A DNA stretch of 64,000 nucleotides from Muribaculaceae bacterium (GTDB lineage Bacteria > Bacteroidota > Bacteroidia > Bacteroidales > Muribaculaceae), in NCBI GenBank assembly GCA_022509085.1, contig JAFLTW010000001.1:62001-126000 (forward strand), read 5' to 3'. Shown here one piece after another: positions 7,907-16,790 of the stretch. Positions within the stretch are counted from its first letter, which is position 1, and every line of letters starts with the position of its first letter. The notes below the pieces were generated by a model, which saw only the letters and a list, made by a program, of their open reading frames with translations, searched no databases and was not told the DNA's origin. Made by a program: the position numbers and the translations under genes.

Positions 7907-8692
7907 TTATAGTTTCTTAGCCTCATCCCAGATAGCGTCCATCTCTGCCAGTGTCATCTCTTTGAGCGACCGTCCCATGGATTTGGCTTTAGATTCGAGA
8001 TAATTGAATCTCTTTATAAATTTCTTGTTGGTCTTTTCCAATGCATTGTCGGGATTCACGCCGTAGAGTCTGGCGGCATTGATGATGGAGAACAGCAGGT
8101 CGCCGAATTCCTCTTCAATGCGCGCACTGTCGTTACGCTTCAGTTCGGCCTCCACTTCACCAATTTCTTCTTTTACCTTATCCCACACCTGTTCTTTAGT
8201 ATCCCAGTCGAAACCTACGTTTCTGGCCTTTTCCTGAATTCTGTTGGCCTTGATAAGCGAGGGGAGGGAGTTGGGAACACCGGCAAGCACCGTCTTGTTG
8301 CCTCCTTTTTCCTTGAGTTTAATCTGTTCCCAATTCTGCGAAACTGCAGCCGCGTTGTCTGCCGTAGCATCACCAAACACGTGGGGGTGACGGAATATCA
8401 GTTTTTCGCGAAGTGTGTCTGCCACGTCAGCAATGTCGAATGCATCTTTCTCATCACCGATTTTGGAGTAGAAAGCCACATGGAGCAATACGTCGCCGAG
8501 TTCTTTTTTGATGTTTTCATCATCGCCTGCCACGAGGGCGTCGCTGAGTTCATAAACCTCTTCAATAGTATTGGTGCGTAGGCTGTCGTTGGTCTGTTTG
8601 GCGTCCCAGGGACATTTCACTCTGAGGATGTCGAGCACGTCGAGCATCTTACCTAAAGCCTCGAGCTTCTCTTCACGCGTATGTTTTCCCAT
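7907..8692 (-). CDS. mazG: Nucleoside triphosphate pyrophosphohydrolase MazG
   Basis: All-alpha NTP pyrophosphohydrolase of 261 residues with two MazG domains. It hydrolyses (d)NTPs to monophosphates plus PPi as housecleaning. The first domain shows LRVKCPWDAKQTNDSLR and the EEVYELSDAL Glu-rich metal site. The second shows KEEIGEVEAEL and EEEFGDLLFSIINAARL. I chose the ATG at 8692 (MGKHTREEK). The longer frame from 8755 would begin inside the -7 promoter element at 8753-8760 and lacks family likeness. Divergent from nrnA, first gene of its operon. Confidence 0.93.
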   Translation of the reverse strand: MGKHTREEKLEALGKMLDVLDILRVKCPWDAKQTNDSLRTNTIEEVYELSDALVAGDDENIKKELGDVLLHVAFYSKIGDEKDAFDIADVADTLREKLIFRHPHVFGDATADNAAAVSQNWEQIKLKEKGGNKTVLAGVPNSLPSLIKANRIQEKARNVGFDWDTKEQVWDKVKEEIGEVEAELKRNDSARIEEEFGDLLFSIINAARLYGVNPDNALEKTNKKFIKRFNYLESKAKSMGRSLKEMTLAEMDAIWDEAKKL

Positions 8693-8752
8693 AATGTTTC
8701 TGTATCTGAAATCTATTTTTGGCTGAACAGTTGTAAAGTCGCTATCAGTTAG

Positions 8753-8784
8753 CAAAGTTAATCAAAATATATTGAATGGGAAAA
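8753..8784 (-). promoter_or_regulatory. Promoter for mazG-topB operon
   Basis: On the minus strand TAACTTTG (8760-8753) is a perfect TAnnTTTG, with TTTT (8784-8781) 20 bases upstream. It overlaps the divergent nrnA promoter region and argues for the mazG start at 8692. Confidence 0.7.
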
Positions 8785-8794
8785 GAGGGGTAAT

Positions 8795-8826
8795 ATTGCA
8801 CCATCAAAAAAAAATTAGTACCTTTG
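8795..8826 (+). promoter_or_regulatory. Promoter for nrnA and downstream genes
   Basis: ATTG (8795-8798), a 20-base spacer and TACCTTTG (8819-8826) make a near-perfect Bacteroidota primary promoter, 40 bases before the nrnA start. Confidence 0.75.
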
Positions 8827-8866
8827 CCAATTAAACTTTGTATAGGAAGAAATTACGAAGTTCTGA

Positions 8867-9901
8867 ATGAAGCAGATGCTTATAGACGCTGACATCAAGC
8901 GTTTGATGCAGATGATAGAGGGCAGCAGCCGCATAGTCCTGACTTGCCATGTGCGTCCCGACGGCGACGCGCTTGGAAGCTCCATGGGTATGGCGTGGCT
9001 CCTTAAGTCGCTCGGGAAGGATGCACGCGTGATTGTTCCCGACCAGCCCCCTAAGACCCTCTCATTCATGCCCGGTTTTAAAGACCTCGCGATTTTCACC
9101 CGTCATGATCCCTATTGCCAACGTCTCGTCTCAGAGGCCGAATTGATAATATGCTGCGACTTCAACAAGCCTTCAAGGCAGGATCAACTCGAGCCCTTGA
9201 TTCAGAATGCCACGTGCACTAAAGTGCTTATAGACCATCATGAGGATCCCGACTATTTCGCTGACCTTACGTTCTCTTACCCCGAGATGTCGTCGACTTG
9301 CGAGCTGGTGTTCCGTATCATTGCGGCCATGGGTTTATATCCCGAACTTTCTCACGACGCAGCGGAGTGCATTCTTACCGGTATCATCACCGACACTCGA
9401 AATTTCACAGTGAATGTCAATGAGCTTGACCTTTACGAAATTCTTATGCGTCTGCTCGAGAAGGGTGTGGACAAGAACAGAATCGTGAAGCTGGCTCTTA
9501 ATACCTGCAGTCTTTCCAGCCTCAAGATCCAGGCATATGCCATTTCGGAATGCATGGAGGTGGTGGAGAAACACAGGTGTGCCATAATAACCCTCAACCA
9601 GGAGACGCTAAAGCATTTCCATTATGAGAAGGGAGATACGGAGGGACTTGTAAACGAACCTCTTAAGGTACGCTCCATCATCAGTTCATTCTTCTTGCGA
9701 GAGGATCCGGAGTTTATCAGGATATCGGCCCGCAGCGAGGAGGACTTCCCGGTTTCTAAGGTTTGCGAGGACCTCTTTGGTGGAGGTGGCCATCTGCAGG
9801 CCGCGGGAGGTGAATTCTACGGCACCTTGGAAGAGTGTAAGGCAAAACTCATCGCGGCTCTTCCGAATTATGACAAATATTTGCCCGACAACAATGGATG
9901 A
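8867..9901 (+). CDS. nrnA: DHH phosphoesterase, NrnA-like nanoRNase/PAP phosphatase
   Basis: The 344-residue DHH/DHHA1 protein is of the bifunctional NrnA type, which degrades short RNA oligonucleotides and dephosphorylates 3'-phosphoadenosine phosphate. The N-terminal metal motif is HVRPDGDALGSS (27-38). The name-giving LIDHHEDP holds Asp123-His124-His125, and TGIITDTRNF supplies a further metal Asp. The C-terminal DHHA1 domain ends with GGGGHLQAAGGEF, the RNA-binding glycine-rich loop. The next gene starts in an ATGA overlap with its stop. Confidence 0.9.
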   Translation: MKQMLIDADIKRLMQMIEGSSRIVLTCHVRPDGDALGSSMGMAWLLKSLGKDARVIVPDQPPKTLSFMPGFKDLAIFTRHDPYCQRLVSEAELIICCDFNKPSRQDQLEPLIQNATCTKVLIDHHEDPDYFADLTFSYPEMSSTCELVFRIIAAMGLYPELSHDAAECILTGIITDTRNFTVNVNELDLYEILMRLLEKGVDKNRIVKLALNTCSLSSLKIQAYAISECMEVVEKHRCAIITLNQETLKHFHYEKGDTEGLVNEPLKVRSIISSFFLREDPEFIRISARSEEDFPVSKVCEDLFGGGGHLQAAGGEFYGTLEECKAKLIAALPNYDKYLPDNNG

Positions 9902-10503
9902 ATATAACCAGACATATATTTATGAAAAGAATAAGAACGACAATATTATCCTTAGTATCACTCTTGATGGCCGCCGGACTGGCCGGCTGCGAGAAGGGTG
10001 AAAGTTACGCCGACCTTCTCAAGAAGCAAGAGAAGGCAGTAAACTGGTATCTATCCGGGGAGCCTGTAGAGGTAGATGTACCTGCAGATTCCATTTTTAT
10101 CACGGGTGAGGATGCCCCGTTCTACCGGATGGACGAGGATGGGTCGGTGTATATGAGAGTTATCGACGCCGGAGATCCCGACGACCGTCCCAAGAAGGGT
10201 GACAGGGTGTATTTCCGGTTTTCCAGAATGAATCTCCGTAATTTCTACGAGGCCGACGTGGAGCAATGGATAGGCAACTCCAGCGACATCGGGTCAGGCA
10301 TTGCCTCTACATCTTTCATATTCGGCAACTACACACTTTCCTCCTCATATCAATATGGCACCGGTATTCAGCTCCCGTTGGAATACCTGGGTTATAACTC
10401 ACGTGTAAGGCTCGTGCTCAAAGCCGCTTCGGGTTTCTACTCCGAGCAGAGCCAGTGTCTTCCCTATGTGTTCGACATAAGATATTTCAAAGGTGTCTAT
10501 TAA
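9898..10503 (+). CDS. DUF4827-type lipoprotein
   Basis: Predicted outer- or periplasm-facing lipoprotein of 201 residues. The signal peptide ends in the lipobox LAGC, with the lipidated Cys at residue 31 from the first ATG or 23 from the second (9922). The second start gives a more typical signal peptide (MKRIRTTILSLVSLLMAAG), but the first overlaps the nrnA stop as ATGA. The mature part (ESYADLLKKQEKAVNWYL and KKGDRVYFRFSRMNL) fits the DUF4827 family of Bacteroidales, which has an FKBP-like fold. Enzyme activity is not established. Confidence 0.75.
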   Translation: MNITRHIFMKRIRTTILSLVSLLMAAGLAGCEKGESYADLLKKQEKAVNWYLSGEPVEVDVPADSIFITGEDAPFYRMDEDGSVYMRVIDAGDPDDRPKKGDRVYFRFSRMNLRNFYEADVEQWIGNSSDIGSGIASTSFIFGNYTLSSSYQYGTGIQLPLEYLGYNSRVRLVLKAASGFYSEQSQCLPYVFDIRYFKGVY

Positions 10504-10532
10504 GGCAATCATTAAGACCAACGTTAATAATC

Positions 10533-11924
10533 ATGTCGTTAATCAAATCAATCTCCGGAATCAGAGGCACAATCGGCGGACACGCAGGTGACGGCCTGTC
10601 AGCAATAGATATTGTAAAATTCACTTCGGCCTATGCAGCGTTCATAAAGTCGGGACTCGAGAAGACCGTAGGCAGGAAATGCCGCATCATCGTAGGCCGC
10701 GATGCCCGTATCTCGGGCAAGATGGTAGACAAACTCGTTGTGGGATCCCTCCTTTCAATGGGTTGTGATGTGGTCAACATTGGTTTAGCCACCACTCCAA
10801 CCACTGAACTGGCAGTGGTGGGCGAGGGTGCGGACGGAGGCATTATCATCACGGCAAGCCACAATCCCATACAGTGGAATGCACTCAAGTTGCTAAACTC
10901 GAAAGGGGAGTTCCTTAACGACAGCGAGGGAAAGGCTGTGATAAAGCTTGCAGAGTCGCTCGATTTCGATTTTGAAGAAGTGTTGCAGCTGGGCGAGGAG
11001 TTCAAAAACAACACTTGGGGCGAACGCCATATCGAGATGGTATGCAAGCTTCCGTTTGTTGATGTTGAGGCCATTCGCAAGGCAAACTTGTCGGTGGCTG
11101 TAGATGCCGTAAATTCAGTTGGGGGCATCGTAATCCCAAAACTGCTGAAGGCGCTGGGAGTCAACAATATCATTGAACTTAACTGCGAGCCAACAGGAAA
11201 GTTTGCACACACTCCGGAACCCATTCCGGAAAACCTTACCGGAATATCCGACCTTATCCGCAGCTCGAAGGTCGACCTTGGGATCGTGGTAGACCCTGAC
11301 GTGGATCGTCTTGCTCTGGTAATGGAAAACGGCGAGATGTTTGGCGAGGAATACACCCTTGTGGCTGTTGCCGATTATATTCTATCGCACACTCCGGGCA
11401 ATACAGTCTCCAATCTCAGCAGCTCGCGTGCCCTTAGAGATGTCACCGAATCGAAGGGTGGTTCCTATTCTGCAGCTGCCGTTGGCGAGGTAAATGTCGT
11501 CGAGAAGATGAAGGAGACGGGAGCCGTAATAGGAGGCGAAGGCAATGGAGGCGTGATCTATCCCGGACTGCACTACGGACGCGATGCACTTGTAGGCGTG
11601 GCATTCTTCCTCTCCTTACTGGCCAACTCGGGCCTGAAGATGTCGGAATTGAGAAAGACCTATCCGGAATATTTCATCTCAAAGAAGAAAATCACTCTGG
11701 ATGCCTCTACCGATGTAGACGCTATTCTTCAAGCGGTGAAAAAAGAATTTGCAAAGGAGAAGATCACCGACATCGATGGCGTTAAGATCGACTTCCCCGA
11801 TAGTTGGGTGCATCTCCGTAAGTCGAACACCGAACCTATAATCCGGATCTATAGCGAGGCTCACTCTATGGAAGAGGCGGAACGCCTCGGAGATGAGATT
11901 ATCAAAACAATAAAAAACCTCTAA
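10533..11924 (+). CDS. glmM: Phosphoglucosamine mutase
   Basis: Converts glucosamine-6-phosphate to glucosamine-1-phosphate for UDP-GlcNAc and hence peptidoglycan and lipid A. The product has 463 residues from the ATG at 10533 (MSLIKSISGIRGTIGG), the usual start of the family; the longer open frame upstream overlaps the lipoprotein gene and is not needed. The phosphoserine Ser109 is in ITASHNPIQW, the metal loop is DPDVDRLAL near 250, the sugar loop GEGNGGV is near 337, and the phosphate-binding RKSNTEPIIRIY is at the C-terminus. It precedes sppA and lpxK, an envelope-related run. Confidence 0.94.
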   Translation: MSLIKSISGIRGTIGGHAGDGLSAIDIVKFTSAYAAFIKSGLEKTVGRKCRIIVGRDARISGKMVDKLVVGSLLSMGCDVVNIGLATTPTTELAVVGEGADGGIIITASHNPIQWNALKLLNSKGEFLNDSEGKAVIKLAESLDFDFEEVLQLGEEFKNNTWGERHIEMVCKLPFVDVEAIRKANLSVAVDAVNSVGGIVIPKLLKALGVNNIIELNCEPTGKFAHTPEPIPENLTGISDLIRSSKVDLGIVVDPDVDRLALVMENGEMFGEEYTLVAVADYILSHTPGNTVSNLSSSRALRDVTESKGGSYSAAAVGEVNVVEKMKETGAVIGGEGNGGVIYPGLHYGRDALVGVAFFLSLLANSGLKMSELRKTYPEYFISKKKITLDASTDVDAILQAVKKEFAKEKITDIDGVKIDFPDSWVHLRKSNTEPIIRIYSEAHSMEEAERLGDEIIKTIKNL

Positions 11925-11938
11925 GATATAATCAGGAA

Positions 11939-13717
11939 GTGCTAAAACGATTTTTCTTAAATTCTCTTTCCTCATTTGTAGGCGCTTGGGTAGCCATACT
12001 CCTGTTTATTGTGGGAGGTGTGGTGTTTGTGCTTGGCATAATAGGGTCTGCTGCCACAGGCGATGTGGCTAAGTTGAGTCGTCACAGCATAATGAAGATA
12101 GTGTTGGGAGGTGCGATAGAGGAGACCGAGAGTGCCACTCCCTTCAATTATACATTCTTCCTGAGCGGAGGCATAGAAAAGCCGCAGACACTCCGCACTC
12201 TTGTCGATGCTCTCGAGAAAGCAAAGAACAACTCAAATATCGACGCCTTATACATTGAGTGTTCGGGCGCCTCGGCATCTCCGGCTACGTTCAACGCACT
12301 CCGTAACGCCGTGATTGATTTCAAGAAAAGCGGCAAAAGGGTTTTTGCCTATGGCGACAATCTGAGCATGGGCGACTATTATGTGGCTACGGCAGCCGAT
12401 GTGGTATATTTGAATCCTGCTGGCTCGCTCGACCTTCAGGGGATCAACGGCACGGCTCTTTATTTCAAGGGTCTCCTGGATAAGATCGGCATCGAAGTGC
12501 AGACCGTCAGGGTGGGCACATTTAAATCTGCCGTTGAGCCTTACACCTCCAACGAGATGAGCGAACCGGCACGCTTACAGCTTGACACTCTATACTCCAC
12601 GATGTGGAATTATATCCTCGACGGAGTGGCGAAAGCACGTAATGTAAAACCGTCAGAGATCAATTCTCTGGTAGATAATTTCCTCTTTCTCGACGATGCA
12701 CCGGTTGTGAAGAAGCACAATCTGGTTGATGATTGCCTCTACTATCGTCAGGTAGTCGATGCCATGGCGGAATATGTGGGTGAGGATTCCGAAGACCTTA
12801 ATTTCGTAAGTCCGGATCTTGTGTTGGGCAACCGGAATTATAATCCCGGTGTCAACAAGCAGATTGCCGTACTGTATGCCGTCGGAGATATCGCGGAGTT
12901 TGAGGGAGCGGGTATAGACTGCCATACTCTGGTGCCCATCATTGTAGGGCTAGCGGAGAATGAAGACGTGCATGGCCTTGTGCTCAGGGTCAATTCGCCC
13001 GGAGGTTCGGTATTCGGCAGCGAACAGATAGGGGAGGCCCTCGACTATTTCAAGTCTAAGGGTAAACCTCTTGCTGTCTCTATGGGCGATTATGCTGCCT
13101 CCGGAGGTTATTGGATTTCCGCCGGTGCCGACCGAATTTTTGCAGACCCTCTCACCATTACCGGTTCCATCGGCATCTTCGGTATGGTACCCAACGTGGA
13201 GAAACTTGCCCACAACCTGGGGGTTTACCCCCAGGCAGTCGGCACAAATCCCGGTGTGCAGTTCCCCTCCATATTTTTCCCGATGTCGTCGCAGCAGGAA
13301 AGCGCACTTCAACAAAATGTGGAGCGAGGTTATGAGAAGTTTATATCCCGTGTAGCCCAGGGACGTCATAAATCTCCTGAATATATCAAGACTATAGCTG
13401 AGGGCAGGGTCTGGAGCGCTATACGAGCCCAGGAACTTGGCTTGGTAGACCAGCTTGGGAGCTTGCAGGAAGCCGTAGACTGGGTAGCAACGAAGGCAAG
13501 TGTCTCTAACCCGAATGTGGTGTGCTACCCGGCACCCGACAACACAATATGGGACATCCTATCGATGGCATCCGGGAATATGTCGGCTGACGTGAGAACG
13601 ATAATGAACCGTCTTCAGGCAGAGTCAGCCGACAGGCAGATGCTCCAGACAGTATGGTGGTTTATCAACCAGAACCCCTTGCAGGCAAGAGCTCCCTTCT
13701 ATCATATAGTGTTTTAG
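11939..13717 (+). CDS. sppA: Signal peptide peptidase SppA, long (67K) type
   Basis: Membrane-bound serine protease (592 residues) that degrades cleaved signal peptides. There is one N-terminal membrane helix (about 12-37), followed by two tandem crotonase-like domains. The catalytic dyad is split as in E. coli: Lys196 in VGTFKSAVEPY in the first domain and Ser388 in GDYAASGGYW in the second. NSPGGSVFGSEQI and TITGSIGIFG flank the active site. The start is a GTG at 11939, 14 bases after glmM, preceded by AGGAA. Length is close to the E. coli protein. Confidence 0.94.
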   Translation: MLKRFFLNSLSSFVGAWVAILLFIVGGVVFVLGIIGSAATGDVAKLSRHSIMKIVLGGAIEETESATPFNYTFFLSGGIEKPQTLRTLVDALEKAKNNSNIDALYIECSGASASPATFNALRNAVIDFKKSGKRVFAYGDNLSMGDYYVATAADVVYLNPAGSLDLQGINGTALYFKGLLDKIGIEVQTVRVGTFKSAVEPYTSNEMSEPARLQLDTLYSTMWNYILDGVAKARNVKPSEINSLVDNFLFLDDAPVVKKHNLVDDCLYYRQVVDAMAEYVGEDSEDLNFVSPDLVLGNRNYNPGVNKQIAVLYAVGDIAEFEGAGIDCHTLVPIIVGLAENEDVHGLVLRVNSPGGSVFGSEQIGEALDYFKSKGKPLAVSMGDYAASGGYWISAGADRIFADPLTITGSIGIFGMVPNVEKLAHNLGVYPQAVGTNPGVQFPSIFFPMSSQQESALQQNVERGYEKFISRVAQGRHKSPEYIKTIAEGRVWSAIRAQELGLVDQLGSLQEAVDWVATKASVSNPNVVCYPAPDNTIWDILSMASGNMSADVRTIMNRLQAESADRQMLQTVWWFINQNPLQARAPFYHIVF

Positions 13718-13730
13718 AACAATTAAGCAT

Positions 13731-14837
13731 ATGAAGCCATACGTCGATAAATTCCTCACTTATGCACTGGTTCCAGCCAAGTGGCTCTACGGGATGGGTG
13801 TGTGGTTTCACAACTGGCTGTATGATTCCAACATCAGGACCCAGAGGAGTTTTGATGTTCCCGTAATCTCCGTAGGTAATCTCACGGTGGGTGGTACCGG
13901 AAAGACACCCCATGTGGAATATATCATCGAGCATCTCAGCGACAGGTACAATATCGCGGTGCTAAGCCGGGGTTATAAGCGTAAGACATCAGGTTTTGTA
14001 CTGGCCACGCAGTTCTCCACTCCGGAGCAGATAGGCGACGAACCCTATCAGATCAACCGGAAGTTTGGCGACAAGATAAAGGTTGCAGTGACGAAAAACC
14101 GGAAACGTGGGATCGAGAAAATAATGAAACTCTTCCCCGAGACTGATCTTATTGTTCTCGACGACGCCTACCAATACCGAGCGATAAGGCCGCTGATCTC
14201 CATCCTGCTTCTCGACTCCCACAGGCCAATAGATAAGGATGACCTGTTGCCGCTCGGCAGGTTGCGCGAGCCGCAGCATGCCACGGAAAGGGCCGATATG
14301 ATAATAGTGACTAAGTGTCCGGAAAGGATGTCGCCTTTCGATTTCAGAGCGTACTCCAAGACGTTCAATTTCTTGAGTTTCCAGAAACTCTTTTTCTCGA
14401 GCATCTTTTTCCGCCAGCTTATGCCGGTGTTTCCCGGGAATGCGTTCCCCATGAATATGGAGTCGCTTACTGAGGAAGATTCCGTATTGCTCATATCCGG
14501 TATAGCACATCCGAGATCGTTCGTAAACTATTTCCGCGACTTTCCTTGCAAGGTAAAGGTGATGAGATTTCCTGACCATCACTCCTTCACACGTGCAGAC
14601 CTCAAGAAGATAAGCAGAATGTATCACGGGCTTGAAGGGAGACGCAAACTGATAATCACCACGGAGAAAGACTCCGTCAGACTCCTGCATAATCCGTATT
14701 ATCCCCATTCATTGAAGAGGTACACGTATTATCTCCCCATCAAGATAAGTCTCCATCCGGGATTAGACGGTGACATACTTGAGGAGGAGATAGACAAGGC
14801 AATACGCAACAGGCATCTGACGCAGATGGCAACATAG
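13731..14837 (+). CDS. lpxK: Tetraacyldisaccharide 4'-kinase
   Basis: LpxK (368 residues) phosphorylates the 4' position of the lipid A disaccharide at the inner membrane. An N-terminal amphipathic/hydrophobic stretch (LVPAKWLYGMGVWFHNWLYD) precedes the P-loop SVGNLTVGGTGKTPH (about 46-60). LSRGYKRKT and the acidic DLIVLDDAYQYR near 140 are also conserved. TTEKDSVRL near 307 completes the family pattern. It follows sppA by 13 bases and precedes the purine nucleoside phosphorylase gene by 22 bases. Confidence 0.94.
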   Translation: MKPYVDKFLTYALVPAKWLYGMGVWFHNWLYDSNIRTQRSFDVPVISVGNLTVGGTGKTPHVEYIIEHLSDRYNIAVLSRGYKRKTSGFVLATQFSTPEQIGDEPYQINRKFGDKIKVAVTKNRKRGIEKIMKLFPETDLIVLDDAYQYRAIRPLISILLLDSHRPIDKDDLLPLGRLREPQHATERADMIIVTKCPERMSPFDFRAYSKTFNFLSFQKLFFSSIFFRQLMPVFPGNAFPMNMESLTEEDSVLLISGIAHPRSFVNYFRDFPCKVKVMRFPDHHSFTRADLKKISRMYHGLEGRRKLIITTEKDSVRLLHNPYYPHSLKRYTYYLPIKISLHPGLDGDILEEEIDKAIRNRHLTQMAT

Positions 14838-14859
14838 AAAATTTAAAAATGATAATACT

Positions 14860-15672
14860 ATGATTGAAAAGATTAAAGAAACCGCCGGCTTCATCCGCAA
14901 TGCGGTAGGCGAGACTCCGAAAATTGGTATAATTTTAGGCACAGGCCTTGGCCAGGTGACCGACCTTATGGAGATCTCGAAGGAAATATCATATAAAGAC
15001 ATCCCCAACTTCCCGGTTTCCACAGTGCAGGGGCACTCAGGCAAACTCGTGTTCGGCACACTCGCAGGGAAATATGTGATGGCCATGTCCGGGCGTTTCC
15101 ACTATTACGAGGGCTACGATATGAAGCAGGTTACCTTCCCCGTTCGGGTGATGAAGGCCCTTGGCGTAGAGACTCTTATTGTGAGCAACGCTGCCGGCGG
15201 AATGAATAAGGAATTCAAGGTGGGCGACGTAATGGTGATCACAGACCACATCAATCTCTTCCCCGAAAATCCGCTTCGCGGCAAGAACTATGAGGAGCTG
15301 GGTCCCCGCTTCCCGGCAATGACGGAAGCCTACGACGAACGTTACATCAAATTCGCCGACGAAGTAGCCCAGGAGAAAAATCTGCGTCTAATGCACGGTG
15401 TCTACGTTGGCACGACCGGGCCTACGTTCGAGACACGCGCAGAATATGAATATTTCCGCATCATCGGTGGAGATGCAGTGGGCATGAGCACAGTGCCGGA
15501 AGTAATAGTGGCCAACCATGCAGGTATGAAGGTGTTCGGCCTGTCGGTAATCACCGACCTTGGCGGCAAAGACATCAAGGTTGTGCCCTCTCACGAAGAG
15601 GTGCAGATGGCTGCCGTAACTGCCCAGCCCGTGACGACTGCTCTTCTCACAGGTCTTTTGGAAAAACTGTAA
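14860..15672 (+). CDS. Purine nucleoside phosphorylase
   Basis: Trimeric (type I, PunA-like) purine nucleoside phosphorylase of 270 residues. It cleaves inosine and guanosine with phosphate to the base plus ribose-1-phosphate, for purine salvage. Seen are the phosphate-binding ILGTGLGQV (near 28), VQGHSGKLV with its His (near 57-65), SGRFHYYEGYD, VSNAAGGMN (near 109), GPTFETRAEY and VGMSTVPEV. These are the diagnostic order of the family. Its stop is one base from thiL. Confidence 0.94.
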   Translation: MIEKIKETAGFIRNAVGETPKIGIILGTGLGQVTDLMEISKEISYKDIPNFPVSTVQGHSGKLVFGTLAGKYVMAMSGRFHYYEGYDMKQVTFPVRVMKALGVETLIVSNAAGGMNKEFKVGDVMVITDHINLFPENPLRGKNYEELGPRFPAMTEAYDERYIKFADEVAQEKNLRLMHGVYVGTTGPTFETRAEYEYFRIIGGDAVGMSTVPEVIVANHAGMKVFGLSVITDLGGKDIKVVPSHEEVQMAAVTAQPVTTALLTGLLEKL

Positions 15673-15673
15673 A

Positions 15674-16693
15674 ATGGAAATATCAGAATTAGGTGAGTTC
15701 GGTCTTATCGACCGACTCACCAAATCTATTGCCTTCAAAAATCCCTCCACCATATTAGGTGTGGGCGATGACGCCGCGGTGCTCGACTATGGCGATCGTG
15801 AGGTGCTGGTTACGGCAGACCTCCTGCTCGAGGGAGTACACTTCGACCTGCGCTATGTTCCCCTGAAACACTTGGGGTATAAGAGTGCAGTGGTAAACTT
15901 CAGCGATATATACGCTATGGGGGGAACCCCTCGCCAGATACTCGTAAGTCTGGGCGTTTCAAGCAGATTTACGGTGGAGCATATCGAGGAATTATATGCC
16001 GGGATACGTCTGGCATGCGATGTCTACGGTGTTGACCTGGTGGGTGGCGACACGAGCGCCTCGGTAACCGGTCTTGTAATCAACATCACATGCCTTGGCG
16101 ACGTTGAGAAGGGGAAAGCATGGAAGCGTTCCGGAGCCCAACCTACCGACCTGATCTGTGTGTCGGGCGACCTGGGAGCTGCCTATATGGGTCTGCAGCT
16201 TCTGGAACGTGAAAACACTGTGGCAGCACAGTCTGACAAAGATTTCCAACCCGACTTTGCCGGAAAGGAATATATTCTTGAACGACAGCTGAAACCCGAG
16301 GCGCGTCGCGATGTGGTAGAAGCTCTACGGAAAGAAAATGCCAATCCCACTTCAATGATCGATGTCAGCGACGGTCTTTCTTCCGAACTCCTGCATCTCT
16401 GCAAGAACTCCAATGTAGGCTGCCGTGTATATGAGGATAAAATACCCATTGACTTCCAGACGGCCTTGATGGCCGAGGAATTCAACATGAATCTTGTAAC
16501 GGCGGCAATGAATGGTGGCGAAGACTATGAGCTCCTCTTTACGGTGCCCCTGGTGGAAAAAGAAAAAATCGACAACATCAAGGGTGTAAGCATTATAGGC
16601 TATGTGACCAAACCGGAGCTCGGCGCCATGCTTGTGAGTCGCGACAGCAGTGAAATTCAGATTAAGGCCCAGGGCTGGAATTCGCTCAGTTGA
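15674..16693 (+). CDS. thiL: Thiamine-monophosphate kinase
   Basis: ThiL (339 residues) phosphorylates thiamine monophosphate to thiamine pyrophosphate with ATP. It belongs to the PurM/SelD-like ATP-binding superfamily. Visible motifs are GVGDDAAVLDY (about 31-41), DLLLEGVHFDLR (56-67), YAMGGTPRQ, LVGGDTSAS, SMIDVSDGLSSEL and NGGEDYELLFTVP near 278. All belong to ThiL rather than PurM. No other thiamine gene is nearby. It starts one base after the phosphorylase stop, so both are likely one transcript. Confidence 0.94.
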   Translation: MEISELGEFGLIDRLTKSIAFKNPSTILGVGDDAAVLDYGDREVLVTADLLLEGVHFDLRYVPLKHLGYKSAVVNFSDIYAMGGTPRQILVSLGVSSRFTVEHIEELYAGIRLACDVYGVDLVGGDTSASVTGLVINITCLGDVEKGKAWKRSGAQPTDLICVSGDLGAAYMGLQLLERENTVAAQSDKDFQPDFAGKEYILERQLKPEARRDVVEALRKENANPTSMIDVSDGLSSELLHLCKNSNVGCRVYEDKIPIDFQTALMAEEFNMNLVTAAMNGGEDYELLFTVPLVEKEKIDNIKGVSIIGYVTKPELGAMLVSRDSSEIQIKAQGWNSLS

Positions 16694-16741
16694 TTTTTAA
16701 TTTTTTAACATACTGTCAAACTTTTTAATATCCAATTTTTC

Positions 16742-16749
16742 TATTTTTG
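16742..16749 (+). promoter_or_regulatory. Putative -7 element for the Bat operon
   Basis: TATTTTTG fits TAnnTTTG, 41 bases before moxR, in a 97-base AT-rich gap after thiL. No convincing -33 element is seen. Confidence 0.5.
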
Positions 16750-16790
16750 TAGTCGCAAAAACCACAAAGAAGGAAATATTAAAATAAAGG

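Noticed and set aside
10455-10532. Longer N-terminus for glmM
   Set aside because: It would overlap the lipoprotein gene by 49 bases and has no similarity to GlmM; the ATG at 10533 gives the canonical start.
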